Below are positions 27,049-36,759 of a DNA stretch of 64,000 bases, one piece after another. Numbering within the stretch: position 1 is the first letter of the stretch; each line of letters opens with the position of its first letter. The stretch is from Capnocytophaga canimorsus (GTDB taxonomy: Bacteria > Bacteroidota > Bacteroidia > Flavobacteriales > Flavobacteriaceae), in the NCBI RefSeq assembly GCF_002302565.1, contig NZ_CP022382.1:629001-693000 (forward strand), read 5' to 3'. The position numbers and the translations under genes were made by a program. The notes under the pieces are model-generated. The model saw only the letters and a program-made list of their open reading frames with translations. It did no database searches and was not told the origin of the DNA.

Positions 27049-28279
27049 TGTTTCAAGATTTTTAATAAAACCCAAAATTACATTTTTTTGCTTACTTTTG
27101 ATGGTTTCGTGCAAAAATAATGGACAAAATCAACAAAAAAATACTTCAGTAGCCAATCCACCCACACCTTCGGAATTGATATTAGGCGCTAACCGTATGG
27201 AATTGTACCTATCGGAACTCAAAAATAAAAACATAGCCATTGTTACCAATCAAACGGGAGTGGTAAAAACTCAGTTGGGAACATACACACATTTGGTGGA
27301 TACCTTATTGCAACACAAAATCAACATTGTAAAAGTATTTGCTCCTGAACACGGCTTTCGAGGAAATGCCGATGCTGGAGAAATCATCAAAGACGGAAAA
27401 GATACAAAAACTGGAATTTCAATCATTTCTCTTTATGGCAAAGACAAAAAACCTTCCGTAGCACACCTAAAAGGCATCAACCTTGTATTGTTCGATTTAC
27501 AAGATGTAGGGGTGCGTTTTTACACCTATATCTCTACACTTCATTATGTTATGGAGGCTTGTGCTGAACAAAACATTCCGATATGGGTACTTGACCGACC
27601 TAACCCAAACGGGCATTATGTGGATGGGCCAGTATTGAAATCCAGCCAAAAAAGTTTTGTAGGTATGCACCCCGTACCCATTGTTTACGGAATGACCATT
27701 GGTGAATATGCTCAAATGATCAATGGCGAAGGTTGGCTTTCAAAGGCAATAAAAGCTCCTTTACGCGTAATTCCTCTTGCGCTTTATAAACGCGAACAGG
27801 CGTATGATTTACCCGTTCGTCCCTCGCCGAATTTGCCCAACGCTGTAGCCATTAACCTCTACCCTAGCCTATGCCTTTTTGAGGGAACCCATATCAGTGT
27901 GGGAAGAGGTACCGAAATGCAATTTCAAATCTATGGTGCACCTTATTTAAACAAAACGAATTTCTCTTTCGTTCCTGCCCCAAATGTAGGAGATAAAAAA
28001 CCACTATATCAAGGACAAGTTTGCTATGGTGAAGATTTAAGTGCTACACCACGTCAATCAAAATTGAACTTGATTTGGCTTCAAAAAGCTCACACAGAAA
28101 GTGTTGGAGTTAAAACTGTTTTTTTTAACTCTTTTTTCGATAAACTCGCTGGAACTCCTGAATTAAAAAAACAAATTGTAAATAAAATGACGGAAGATGA
28201 AATCCGAAAAACTTGGCAAAAAGATTTAAACAAGTTTTTAAAAATCCGTAAAAAATACCTCATATACATCGAAAAATAA
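27029..28279 (+). CDS. NamZ-like exo-beta-N-acetylmuramidase lipoprotein (DUF1343)
   Basis: The start is set at the ATG at 27029 because it opens a lipoprotein signal (FFCLLLMVSC); a longer frame to 26870 only mirrors the opposite gene. The DUF1343 (NamZ) domain covers most of the 417 residues: VTNQTGV, FAPEHGFRG, DAGE, LFDLQDVGVRFYTYI, VLDRPNP and EGTHISVGRGTE. NamZ removes non-reducing terminal MurNAc from peptidoglycan fragments, so this is likely a wall-recycling or scavenging enzyme. The 5' end overlaps the divergent permease gene by about 20 bp. maf follows 16 bp later. Confidence 0.87.
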   Translation: MKYSKFNVSRFLIKPKITFFCLLLMVSCKNNGQNQQKNTSVANPPTPSELILGANRMELYLSELKNKNIAIVTNQTGVVKTQLGTYTHLVDTLLQHKINIVKVFAPEHGFRGNADAGEIIKDGKDTKTGISIISLYGKDKKPSVAHLKGINLVLFDLQDVGVRFYTYISTLHYVMEACAEQNIPIWVLDRPNPNGHYVDGPVLKSSQKSFVGMHPVPIVYGMTIGEYAQMINGEGWLSKAIKAPLRVIPLALYKREQAYDLPVRPSPNLPNAVAINLYPSLCLFEGTHISVGRGTEMQFQIYGAPYLNKTNFSFVPAPNVGDKKPLYQGQVCYGEDLSATPRQSKLNLIWLQKAHTESVGVKTVFFNSFFDKLAGTPELKKQIVNKMTEDEIRKTWQKDLNKFLKIRKKYLIYIEK

Positions 28280-28295
28280 CGTTTTAATATAGAAT

Positions 28296-28883
28296 ATGTT
28301 ATACGAAAAGATTAAAAATTATCACATTATTTTAGCTTCGGCTTCGCCCCGCAGACAACAATTTCTAAAAGATTTACTTATTGATTTTGATGTGGTTATA
28401 AAACCAGTAGAAGAAACCTATCCTAAGCATTTAACAAGGGAAGAGATTACCGAATTTTTGGTAAAGAAAAAAGCCGAACCTTTTAAAAATACATTAACTC
28501 CAACGGATATTTTAATCACGTCCGACACCATCGTTTGGTGTGAAGACAAAGCACTAGGGAAACCTCAATCGCACAACGAAGCAAAAGCCATACTGAGTTT
28601 ACTTTCTGATAAACAGCACGAAGTAATTACTTCTGTAGGCTTAACCACTTCCGCCCAACAAATGGTTCTGACAGATACCACCAAAGTAACACTAAGAAAA
28701 CTCTCCGATGCCGAAATCAACTTCTATATAGAAAAATATATGCCTTACGACAAAGCTGGAGCTTATGGCATACAAGATTGGATAGGCTCGGTAGGGGTTA
28801 CAAGTATTCAAGGGTCGTACAATAACGTAATGGGGCTTCCTACACATCTGCTTTACAATGCTTTAAACACCATAATTACTTAA
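28296..28883 (+). CDS. maf: Maf-family nucleotide pyrophosphatase
   Basis: A 195-residue Maf/YhdE protein with the opening motif IILASASPRRQQFL, ITSDTIVW, GKPQSHNEA and the YDKAGAYGIQDW block. It hydrolyses dTTP, UTP or modified nucleoside triphosphates to monophosphates as a house-cleaning enzyme. It follows the NamZ-like gene by 16 bp, so is probably co-transcribed. Confidence 0.92.
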   Translation: MLYEKIKNYHIILASASPRRQQFLKDLLIDFDVVIKPVEETYPKHLTREEITEFLVKKKAEPFKNTLTPTDILITSDTIVWCEDKALGKPQSHNEAKAILSLLSDKQHEVITSVGLTTSAQQMVLTDTTKVTLRKLSDAEINFYIEKYMPYDKAGAYGIQDWIGSVGVTSIQGSYNNVMGLPTHLLYNALNTIIT

Positions 28884-28999
28884 TTATCATCTGTTATTAA
28901 AGTACAAAAAAATCTGTCAATTCGTAATAAAATTCTCTCAAAAGCGAAATTAGATTTATTAAAAACATCGTTTAAAAAACAGATTTAAAAATTTATCAG

Positions 29000-29007
29000 T
29001 ATCTTTG
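29000..29007 (+). promoter_or_regulatory. -7 box of fabG
   Basis: TATCTTTG lies 52 bp before the ATG; no good -33 element. Confidence 0.45.
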
Positions 29008-29059
29008 GAATCGAATTGATATTCTGTAAAGAAAAATATAATTAAAATTAAATAGTATT

Positions 29060-29806
29060 ATGAAATTATTAACAGGCAAAACAGCCATTATAACTGGAGC
29101 TAGTAGAGGTATCGGGCGTGGTATCGCTCAAATTTTTGCAAAACACGGCGCTAATATTGCATTTACATATAGTGCTTCGGTAGAGGCTGCCAATGAGCTG
29201 GAAAAAGAACTTAACCAAGAAGGGATAAAAGCTAAGGGATACAAAAGTAATGCCGCTGATTTTCAAGAAGCTCAAAAATTAGCCGATGAAGTACTTGCCG
29301 AATTTGGTAGCATTGATATTTTGATTAACAATGCAGGAATTACCAAAGACAACCTACTGATGCGTATTAGTGAAGAAGATTTCGACAAAGTTATTGAGGT
29401 AAATCTAAAATCTGTGTTCAATATGACCAAAGCTGTACAACGCACAATGCTTAAACAACGTAAAGGTTCTATAATTAACATTAGTAGTGTGGTGGGGGTT
29501 AAAGGAAACGCTGGGCAATCAAACTATGCGGCTTCAAAAGCAGGTATGCTCGGTTTTACTAAATCAATCGCTTTGGAGTTAGGCTCAAGAAACATCCGTT
29601 GTAATGCCATTGCTCCTGGTTTTATTGAAACAGAAATGACTGCAAAATTAGATGAAAAAGTTATTCAAGGCTGGCGTGACAATATCCCTTTGAAACGAGG
29701 CGGAACCCCAGAAGACGTTGCTAATGCTTGTGTTTTCTTGGCTTCGGATATAAGTGATTACATCACTGGGCAGGTATTGAACGTTGACGGAGGTATGCTT
29801 ACCTAA
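29060..29806 (+). CDS. fabG: 3-oxoacyl-[ACP] reductase
   Basis: Short-chain dehydrogenase of fatty acid elongation, 248 residues. It has the NADPH motif TGASRGIGRGIA, NNAG, the catalytic Ser in NISSVVG, the Y-x3-K in YAASKAGM, and the FabG-typical C-terminal ITGQVLNVDGGM. It is a single gene with its own promoter and terminator. Confidence 0.93.
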   Translation: MKLLTGKTAIITGASRGIGRGIAQIFAKHGANIAFTYSASVEAANELEKELNQEGIKAKGYKSNAADFQEAQKLADEVLAEFGSIDILINNAGITKDNLLMRISEEDFDKVIEVNLKSVFNMTKAVQRTMLKQRKGSIINISSVVGVKGNAGQSNYAASKAGMLGFTKSIALELGSRNIRCNAIAPGFIETEMTAKLDEKVIQGWRDNIPLKRGGTPEDVANACVFLASDISDYITGQVLNVDGGMLT

Positions 29807-29880
29807 ATCTGTGATTTTTAAATAATCCGCAAAAAGGAAAAAATGAGTTTTTTTGTAGTTTTTTAAAACAAAATAAGAAA

Positions 29881-29910
29881 CAAAAAGCCCAATATAAATT
29901 GGGCTTTTTG
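29881..29910. terminator. Bidirectional terminator between fabG and the thioredoxin gene
   Basis: CAAAAAGCCCAAT pairs with ATTGGGCTTTTTG around ATAA. Confidence 0.85.
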
Positions 29911-29963
29911 TTTGACTCCTGATTATGTATTAAATAATCTCTGTATTTTAGATTTTAAAAAGA

Positions 29964-30515
29964 CTAGTCTTTAAAAGTCCCTTTAAAAGCACTCTGATAT
30001 TTTGAAAATTCTTCTTGTGTTTTTAGGTTTTTATAATCGTTTTGAGCGATCAATTTAAGAAAAATTTCAATTTGTGAAGGTTTCATATATCCTGAAATTG
30101 GAAGAATAGGATCTGCATTTTCATCAAAAAACATCATTGTAGGGTAAGCCTGTACCCCCAAAGCAGAAGCAAACTGATGTGATGAATTTCTTCGAGTACT
30201 TTTTGCAGGATCATAGTGCGGATTATCAAATTTTTGACCTTTGTAATTTACCACCTCATTTCCTTCAGCATTAAATTTAACGGCATAAAAATTATCATTG
30301 ATATATTTTACAACATCTTTGTTTTTGAAGGTGTTCTTTTCAAGCATAACACAAGGTCCGCACCAAACGGTATAAACATCCATAAAAATTTTCTTAGGTT
30401 TTGTTTTTTGTGCCGCAATAGCCTGATCCATAGTCATCCATTTTATTTCCTGTGCAGAAAGAAAATTACTTCCCAGCAGTACAAAAGCCATAATAGCCAT
30501 AATTTTTTTTGTCAT
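29964..30515 (-). CDS. Exported thioredoxin-fold protein
   Basis: A signal peptide (ends LSAQE) and a thioredoxin fold with the active site W-C-G-P-C (VWCGPCVML), the cis-Pro in VQAYPTMMFF, and a helix insertion between them. At 183 residues it is a periplasmic thiol-disulfide protein of the Bacteroidota 'thioredoxin family' kind. Partners are unknown. A minus-strand TATTTTTG -7 box lies at 30569-30576. Confidence 0.87.
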   Translation of the reverse strand: MTKKIMAIMAFVLLGSNFLSAQEIKWMTMDQAIAAQKTKPKKIFMDVYTVWCGPCVMLEKNTFKNKDVVKYINDNFYAVKFNAEGNEVVNYKGQKFDNPHYDPAKSTRRNSSHQFASALGVQAYPTMMFFDENADPILPISGYMKPSQIEIFLKLIAQNDYKNLKTQEEFSKYQSAFKGTFKD

Positions 30516-30568
30516 AACTGTATTTTTTTATTGTTAAAAGTATAAATTTATATATTTTGGAAAAGCAA

Positions 30569-30576
30569 CAAAAATA
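30569..30576 (-). promoter_or_regulatory. -7 box of the thioredoxin-fold gene
   Basis: Minus-strand TATTTTTG, 54 bp before the ATG. Confidence 0.4.
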
Positions 30577-30638
30577 ATGCCAAAAAATAGAGCCACTTAA
30601 AAAATTAAGTGACTCCAAATTCAAAAATACAGCTCTTT

Positions 30639-31082
30639 TTAGTCGTCTATTCGTACAAACTTTCCTTGTTTATTGAATTCTAAATCCAATCCATTAGAAA
30701 TCTCCACATCGTAACCATTTCTACGTTTTTTAATTTCTTTTACAAAAACATTAGGGAAGTTTCTCTGTACGTACTGTGAAATAGATTGTGGAATAATTTC
30801 AGTAGGAACTGGAGAGTTTTTGCAGTTTACTTCTTCCCAATCTCCGTTAGAATAGAATTCAATTTCAACGCCATCAGAAAAAATAACATTGTATTCTTTT
30901 GATTGTAAAAATTCGGTTTGTTCATAAACAGTAGTGATTTGTTTATCTGCAAAATGCTTTTTAATGAAAGTTTGAGCTTTTTGAGGCAACTGCTCAAAGG
31001 TCAGAATTTGATTTTGTGCCGTTACAGTATTAAAGGCAAAAAAAGCTACGAAAATCAGAACAATTTTAGAAAATGTTTTCAT
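30639..31082 (-). CDS. Periplasmic PepSY-like protein
   Basis: A signal peptide (ends TVTAQ) is followed by two tandem repeats of a PepSY-like (DUF2874) fold. Each has the shape helix-VFFS/DG-x-E-x-F-strand (YNVIFSDGVEIEFYSNGDWEEV and a second, YDVEISNGLDLEFNKQGKFV, in short). 147 residues. The family is frequent in Bacteroidota and its function is not known; it may inhibit proteases or sense periplasmic state. Confidence 0.8.
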   Translation of the reverse strand: MKTFSKIVLIFVAFFAFNTVTAQNQILTFEQLPQKAQTFIKKHFADKQITTVYEQTEFLQSKEYNVIFSDGVEIEFYSNGDWEEVNCKNSPVPTEIIPQSISQYVQRNFPNVFVKEIKKRRNGYDVEISNGLDLEFNKQGKFVRIDD

Positions 31083-31193
31083 CTTATTTATTTTTTAATA
31101 TTAATTACGGTGCAAATTAACAACTGAATTTAGGAAAGAAATAGGAATTTATATAAAACGTGATTTTTTTTTCTGAATTTCAAATTAAGAAAG

Positions 31194-31201
31194 TATCTTT
31201 G
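31194..31201 (+). promoter_or_regulatory. -7 box of the PspC-like gene
   Basis: TATCTTTG, 28 bp before the ATG. Confidence 0.5.
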
Positions 31202-31229
31202 GCAAAATGAAACTCAACAACAAACAAAT

Positions 31230-31454
31230 ATGCAGTTTTCCCGATTTCGCTTTTTCCTTGAACGCTATGGTTTTGCGGTTTCATCGCGGCTTTCTGAGCG
31301 TTTAGGCTTACGTGCTAAAGATGTGCGTCTTTTTTTCATTTATGGTACTTTCGCTACACTTGGTGCTTGGTTTGGCGTTTATTTACTTTTAGCTTTTTTA
31401 CTTCGAATGAAAGATTTGTTTTACGCCAAACGTAGTTCTGTTTTTGATTTGTAA
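31230..31454 (+). CDS. Small PspC-like membrane protein
   Basis: A 74-residue protein with an N-terminal cationic helix (RFFLERYGFAVSSRLSERLGL), the VRLFFIYGTFATLG segment and one membrane helix (residues about 35-60). The pattern RLGLRAKDVRLFFIY resembles the PspC domain seen in envelope-stress proteins. It is preceded by a TATCTTTG promoter. The ATG at 31230 is the only in-frame start. Confidence 0.7.
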   Translation: MQFSRFRFFLERYGFAVSSRLSERLGLRAKDVRLFFIYGTFATLGAWFGVYLLLAFLLRMKDLFYAKRSSVFDL

Positions 31455-31606
31455 CTTTTTTATTTAATTCTTCACGTAAGACATTTATTTTCATATAGTT
31501 GTATTTAAATAGTAAATAAAAGCTGTAAAACATTACTTTTATTTTGCATAGTTAATTTAAAAATTATATATTGCCCAACCGATTATTTAATTTCATTAAA
31601 AATATT

Positions 31607-31996
31607 ATGCATACAGATAAGATAAAGTATGAATTGGAGTTTGTTATACACGCTTCGCCACAGTTGTTATATCAGTATATTTCATCGCCTTCGGGGCTTT
31701 CAGGTTGGTATGCTGATAATGTAAATGTTCAGGGAGATATTTACACCTTTATATGGGATGAAGCCGAAGAAAAAGCCAAACTTCTACGAAAAAAAATGGA
31801 TGAATTGGTCAAATTTCGTTGGTTACACGTAGAAGACGATTCTTATTTTGAAATGCTCATTGTTGTTGATGAAATTACCAAAGATGTATCTTTAATCATC
31901 ACGGATTTTGCTGATGATGAAATTGAAATGCAGGAATCTAAAATGTTGTGGAATAATCAAATAGCAGAACTTAAGCACGTATTAGGTTCTATCTAA
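31607..31996 (+). CDS. START-like (SRPBCC fold) domain protein
   Basis: The ATG at 31607 (MHTDKIKYELEFVIHASPQLLY) is preferred over an upstream TTG, giving 129 residues. One START/SRPBCC beta-grip fold with the typical opening YEFVIHASPQLLYQYISSPSGLSGWYAD (shortened) and an acidic C-terminal helix (ADDEIEMQESKMLW). Ligand unknown. The class IV aminotransferase gene starts 18 bp downstream. Confidence 0.78.
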   Translation: MHTDKIKYELEFVIHASPQLLYQYISSPSGLSGWYADNVNVQGDIYTFIWDEAEEKAKLLRKKMDELVKFRWLHVEDDSYFEMLIVVDEITKDVSLIITDFADDEIEMQESKMLWNNQIAELKHVLGSI

Positions 31997-32014
31997 TTGA
32001 TATATTTTTGTAGT

Positions 32015-32860
32015 ATGAAAATAAATTTTAACGGAAGCCTTGTTGAGGCTTCTTTTGCTACTGAAAATAGGGCATTTAAGTTTGGCGATGCCGTTTTCGA
32101 TACTTCCAAATACGTTTATCAAAAACTTCTTTTTTGGGAAGAGCATTATTTGCGTTTGATGGCAGGAATGCGCATTTTACGAATGGAAATTCCAATTAGT
32201 TTTACGATGGAATTTTTTGAAGGAGAGGTTTTTAAGTTACTTGAAGAAAATCGATTGGAAAAAGCTTCCGCTCGGGTTCGTATTACCGTTTTTAGAAAAT
32301 CAGGCGGATTGTACACCCCATCAACTAACGAAGTAGATTTTATCATTGAAGTTCAAGAACTTAAAAAACCGTTTTTTGAACTTAATCAAGAACCTTATGA
32401 GGTGGAATTATTTAAAGATTTTTACATCAATCCTGATTTATTGGCAAATGTAAAGCATACCAATAAGGCAATTCACATCATTGGTTCCGTATTTGCCCAA
32501 GAAAATGATTATCAGAATTGTTTACTGCTCAATAACAGCAAAAATTTGGCGTGTGCTTTAAACGGGAATCTTTTTATGGTGGAAGGCAATACCATAAAAA
32601 CGCCACCCATTACCGATGGTTGCTTAAACGGAATTACTCGTCAAATCCTGTTGAAAATCCTTAAAAAAACGACTGAATTTGACTTGGTAGAAACTTCCAT
32701 TTCACCCTTTGAACTTCAAAAAGCTGACGAATTATTCATTTCAAACAGCATTGTAGGTATTCAGCCTGTTACCAAATATCGGAAAAAAATGTATTCGAGT
32801 GCTGTTGCACAAAACTTAATCGGGAAACTCAATACGGTAGCTCGTTTCGGATTTTCTTAA
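32015..32860 (+). CDS. Class IV aminotransferase (PabC/Dat/IlvE-like)
   Basis: The ATG at 32015 (MKINFNGSLVEASFATEN) is preferred over a TTG at 31997. PLP fold-type IV enzyme, 281 residues, with the motifs RAFKFGDAVFDT, the candidate PLP lysine in NVKHTNKAIH, and ISNSIVGIQPVTKY near the end. The family includes 4-amino-4-deoxychorismate lyase, D-amino acid aminotransferase and branched-chain aminotransferase; the substrate cannot be settled here. lnt follows 20 bp later. Confidence 0.82.
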   Translation: MKINFNGSLVEASFATENRAFKFGDAVFDTSKYVYQKLLFWEEHYLRLMAGMRILRMEIPISFTMEFFEGEVFKLLEENRLEKASARVRITVFRKSGGLYTPSTNEVDFIIEVQELKKPFFELNQEPYEVELFKDFYINPDLLANVKHTNKAIHIIGSVFAQENDYQNCLLLNNSKNLACALNGNLFMVEGNTIKTPPITDGCLNGITRQILLKILKKTTEFDLVETSISPFELQKADELFISNSIVGIQPVTKYRKKMYSSAVAQNLIGKLNTVARFGFS

Positions 32861-32880
32861 AAGAATCGTATTCTATTAGT

Positions 32881-34473
32881 ATGAAAAAGAATTTGTTACT
32901 GGCAGTTTTATCAGGGTTGCTTTTATCGGTGGCTTGGCCCACATACGGATATTCTGCGTTTATTTTCGTGGCATTTGTCCCACTTTTGTTTGTTGAAAAA
33001 AAACTTCGTGCTTCAGCAAAACGCACCAAACGAAAAGTCTTTTTTTTAAGCTATTTATCCTTTTTGATTTGGAATATCTTCATCACTTGGTGGCTCTGGT
33101 ATTCCACAAAAGCAGGAGCGGTATTTGCTATTGCTGCCAACACGCTACTGATGTCGGCTACTTTTATGATCTTTCACATTGTAGCTAAACGAACAAAACC
33201 TAAAATAGCCTATATTTTCCTGATTTGCATCTGGTTGTCTTTTGAAAAATTTCATCTCTCTTGGGACGTATCTTGGCCTTGGTTGCATTTAGGAAATGTT
33301 TTCTCCGAGCAAATCGCTTGGATACAATGGTATGAATTTACGGGAGCCTTTGGTGGCTCACTTTGGATACTGACGGTAAATGTAGTATTATTTCTTGTTT
33401 TAGATCATTTTTTAAAATATCGTAATAAGAGATATTTATCCCAAGGAATAGGAACTGTAGTTTTACTATTTGCTTTGCCTATCATCATTTCGTATGTGAT
33501 GTATATAAATCATCAAGAAAAAGGTGAAAAGATTTCGGCTGTAGTCGTGCAACCCAATATAGACCCTTACACCGAAAAATATGTTTTTTCCAACGAACAA
33601 ATCATACAATTGCTCATTGATTTATGCCAAGATAAAATAGATGATAACGTTCACTTTCTCATTACTCCCGAAACCGTTTTGGCCGACAATATTCGTTTGC
33701 AAGATTTGTCTCATTCTTACCCTCTGACCTTACTGCAATCCTATGTAAATAAAAACCCAAATCTGAACGTAATTTTGGGGTTAGCTATGATTGATTTCTT
33801 TTCTGACGCTTCGCAAAAGACTTCACAAAGCAATTATTGGCGCGACGGCATTTGGTATAACGACTATAATTCCGCTTTACTAGTTAATAAACAAAGAAAT
33901 ACAGAATTATACCACAAATCCAAACTCGTAGTGGGGGTAGAAAATTTTCCGTATCAAGGAGTATTAAAACCTATTTTTGGAGAAACCCTTATCGATTTGG
34001 GCGGAACAGTAGCCCTAAAAACGACACAACCGCAACGCAGTGTTTTCAAAGGGAATAACACCTCTGGGATAGCTGCTCCTGTAATTTGTTATGAATCAAT
34101 TTATGGCGAATTTGTTAACGGATATATTCAAAACGGAGCTAACTTTTTATCTATTTTAACCAATGATGCTTGGTGGAAAAACACCCAAGGACATAAACAA
34201 CTGCTCAGTTATACGCGCCTAAGAGCGGTGGAAACCCGTCGTGCCATTGCCAGAAGTGCCAATACGGGTATTTCTGCCTTTATCAATCAAAGGGGCGACA
34301 TTATTGCTTATTTGCCTTACCAAAAACAAGGAAGTTTAAAGGCAGAGTTTCAACTCAATAACGAGCTCACACTTTATGTAAAATGGGGCGATTATATAGC
34401 TCGAATTGCTTATTTTTTGAGTTTTTTTATATTTTTGATGGCTTTTACCAGAAAGAGAGAAAAACTTTTTTAA
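32881..34473 (+). CDS. lnt: Apolipoprotein N-acyltransferase
   Basis: Adds the third acyl chain to lipoproteins in the inner membrane. About six N-terminal membrane segments (residues 1-215) are followed by a nitrilase-like domain with the Glu-Lys-Cys triad E264 (ITPETVL), K346 (YHKSKL) and C403 (VICYESIYGEF). 530 residues, full length. This matches the many lipoproteins in this window. Confidence 0.92.
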   Translation: MKKNLLLAVLSGLLLSVAWPTYGYSAFIFVAFVPLLFVEKKLRASAKRTKRKVFFLSYLSFLIWNIFITWWLWYSTKAGAVFAIAANTLLMSATFMIFHIVAKRTKPKIAYIFLICIWLSFEKFHLSWDVSWPWLHLGNVFSEQIAWIQWYEFTGAFGGSLWILTVNVVLFLVLDHFLKYRNKRYLSQGIGTVVLLFALPIIISYVMYINHQEKGEKISAVVVQPNIDPYTEKYVFSNEQIIQLLIDLCQDKIDDNVHFLITPETVLADNIRLQDLSHSYPLTLLQSYVNKNPNLNVILGLAMIDFFSDASQKTSQSNYWRDGIWYNDYNSALLVNKQRNTELYHKSKLVVGVENFPYQGVLKPIFGETLIDLGGTVALKTTQPQRSVFKGNNTSGIAAPVICYESIYGEFVNGYIQNGANFLSILTNDAWWKNTQGHKQLLSYTRLRAVETRRAIARSANTGISAFINQRGDIIAYLPYQKQGSLKAEFQLNNELTLYVKWGDYIARIAYFLSFFIFLMAFTRKREKLF

Positions 34474-34702
34474 ATCCGTAATTAGTCTATGAAATAACTT
34501 TTTAATCTCTTTATTTGGTTATTTATCAAATATTTACAATAAAAAACTTCCTGTCAATCATTCGTTTAATAAGGTTGTTGAATTTGGTGAATTGTCGTTA
34601 TAGAAAGGATTTTGACCATTAAAAATTTTCATAACTACTTGATTTTATAATTTACAAAGACATGAAAATATATGAGGAACTTAAAAAATAAAATTATCCT
34701 AA

Positions 34703-34710
34703 TATATTTG
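34703..34710 (+). promoter_or_regulatory. -7 box of the DKNYY-repeat gene
   Basis: TATATTTG, 47 bp before the ATG. Confidence 0.45.
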
Positions 34711-34757
34711 GTATAAAAATTGCTGAAAACTAAGTAGAAACGTCAAAAAATCCGCCT

Positions 34758-36458
34758 ATGAAAACGCTAATCCTTCATATTATTGCTATGTTTTCGCTTA
34801 AAAGTTGCCCACAAACACCCCTTGATACTATGCAAAAACTTCCACTGAAATATGTAGAAATTCAAGAGCCAATTATCAATAAATCTTTGAGGGTAGCAGG
34901 AGGTTCGCACTGCAAATTTTCCGAAACAAACGGCTGCTACCTTGTTAACGCCAACTATGTTATCTATCAAGACTGCGATAGTTTGCACATTTTTTACCCT
35001 GATATGGCTACTTTTAAACGTTTTAAACATTTCGGACAAGTCCTTGCCACCGACAAAAACCACATTTACTATCGCGGAAAGCCGATGCCCATTGCCACCG
35101 AGGGTTTTGAAGTAGTGGCAGGAAAACACCGTTCCAGAGATAAAATAGGCAATTATTACGGAGAAGATTACTTCTGGAAAACCGACCAATTTGCCTTTTT
35201 CGGTACACAAAAATTAGACGTGGCTCAACCCAAAACCTTCCGAGCAACCCAATATTTCAACGGAAATGATTTTGAAGACGAAGCCTATTTTTATTATATC
35301 GACTTCGATAAAAAAACACCAATCTTCGAGAAGATTGCCAAAACCGAAATCGATTCAACCATAGTTTATCATCAAGGGAAAAAACTCTATTACGAGGGCG
35401 AAGTGGTAAAACGAGTAAATAGAGTGCTGTATAAAACTTCAAAGTATGTACTTATCAATACTGCTTGGAGTGGTGAAGTTCCCGTTTTAGAAAAAGCAAC
35501 AGGCAATTTTGATGCAGAAACCCTACAAGGGCTTTCACCAAGTTATAGCAAAGACAAAAATCACGTATATTGCGGAATCGCTCCTGTACCTATTGCCTCC
35601 GACCGACTTGCCTTTGTTAAGGTTTTCGACCAAGTGAATAGTCAGTACGTAACGGACGGACGCGTGATTTATCAGAACGATAGCATTCTACGGAAAGGGC
35701 TTGATGCGGCTACCTTCGGAATGTTCCCAAAATCGGATTTCTATTATGACAAACACGGAATTTATAAGCGTGAATATGATGAAAAAACAGAAAGTTTGGT
35801 CAATATTAAAATGCCCTTTATCTATAAAGAACCCGTATCGTTACAAACGGCTACTTATGTGAATAATCATTTTATCTACGGAAATCAGGTGGTTTATCCG
35901 TGGGGAGACACTCCGCAACTCTTTAAGAATTTGACCGATGAACAACTGCATTTGATTAAGACCACAGGGGCTAAACTAACAAACATCAACGATAAAGTAT
36001 TTGTAAAAGAGGTATTTGACTATAATTTGTACCGAGCCAACAATACCATTTATTGGGACGGAAAACCTCTTCAAGCCGATGCAAAAACCTTTACCTCCGA
36101 AGGTTTTTTCTTCAAAGATAAAGACCATTTATATCAATTCGACCACGAAGAAGGATTATTTATCGTAAAGAATGTATCGCCTTCTTCCTTTAAAATGACA
36201 CGAAACGGCTTGTACGATGATGGTGAATATCTGTATCATTTCAATCGAAAACTCATACGAAGTGAACAATGGGAACTACTCGCCATCTATGCAGGGTATC
36301 GGCTTGGTTGTAGTTTAGATACACATCCTCAGTCCGACTATTATCTGTTTAAGAATAGTGAGGGGTATCATTTGGTGAAGATTTCCGATAAGGTTCAAAT
36401 CCGCTTCTTAGGAAAAACGTTGCCCAAGCGTAGCGAAACCTATATTTTAACACAATAA
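34758..36458 (+). CDS. DKNYY-repeat lipoprotein
   Basis: A 566-residue protein with a short lipoprotein-like start (FSLKSC, Cys17) and many copies of the DKNYY module. Each copy has the pattern DKNHIYYRGKPM-like: charged turn, V/IYY, short strand, then 'D...TF'. Such DKNYY proteins are frequent and often of unknown role in Bacteroidota and Fusobacteria. Lipidation is likely but the signal is short. It is a single gene. Confidence 0.8.
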   Translation: MKTLILHIIAMFSLKSCPQTPLDTMQKLPLKYVEIQEPIINKSLRVAGGSHCKFSETNGCYLVNANYVIYQDCDSLHIFYPDMATFKRFKHFGQVLATDKNHIYYRGKPMPIATEGFEVVAGKHRSRDKIGNYYGEDYFWKTDQFAFFGTQKLDVAQPKTFRATQYFNGNDFEDEAYFYYIDFDKKTPIFEKIAKTEIDSTIVYHQGKKLYYEGEVVKRVNRVLYKTSKYVLINTAWSGEVPVLEKATGNFDAETLQGLSPSYSKDKNHVYCGIAPVPIASDRLAFVKVFDQVNSQYVTDGRVIYQNDSILRKGLDAATFGMFPKSDFYYDKHGIYKREYDEKTESLVNIKMPFIYKEPVSLQTATYVNNHFIYGNQVVYPWGDTPQLFKNLTDEQLHLIKTTGAKLTNINDKVFVKEVFDYNLYRANNTIYWDGKPLQADAKTFTSEGFFFKDKDHLYQFDHEEGLFIVKNVSPSSFKMTRNGLYDDGEYLYHFNRKLIRSEQWELLAIYAGYRLGCSLDTHPQSDYYLFKNSEGYHLVKISDKVQIRFLGKTLPKRSETYILTQ

Positions 36459-36483
36459 GAGAATTTATAAGAAAGAAACAAAA

Positions 36484-36624
36484 TTAAGGAATAGAGATAG
36501 ATAAAATCTGTTTGGGTGGTAGATAACTTAAAAGTTCAGGAGAGTACATAATGGTACTTTGAATCGTACATTTGCCATCGGTAATTTGTTTTTTGCAACT
36601 TAAAGAGATCTTTACAAGGATTCT
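36484..36624 (-). pseudogene. Possible degraded gene fragment
   Basis: A 46-codon open stretch with no start codon near its 5' end reads CKKQITDGKCTIQSTIMYSP and ends PPKQILSISIP before a TAA. The composition looks protein-like, but the frame is preceded by several stops. It may be the tail of a lost gene. Nothing else is seen in this 300-bp gap apart from a terminator. Confidence 0.25.
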
Positions 36625-36692
36625 TCAACTTAAATATTATCAAAAAATTACAACTTCATTTTTAAAAAAGGATATTTTACTTTGAAAGATAC

Positions 36693-36730
36693 AAAATCGG
36701 GGCTAACCTTTAAAGGTTAGCCCTGATTTT
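36693..36730. terminator. Bidirectional terminator after the DUF4190-like gene
   Basis: AAAATCGGGGCTAACCTT pairs with AAGGTTAGCCCTGATTTT (one G-T pair) and has A/T runs at both ends. Confidence 0.75.
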
Positions 36731-36759
36731 GCTTAATTTTTCATTCTGTAAGTTACATT

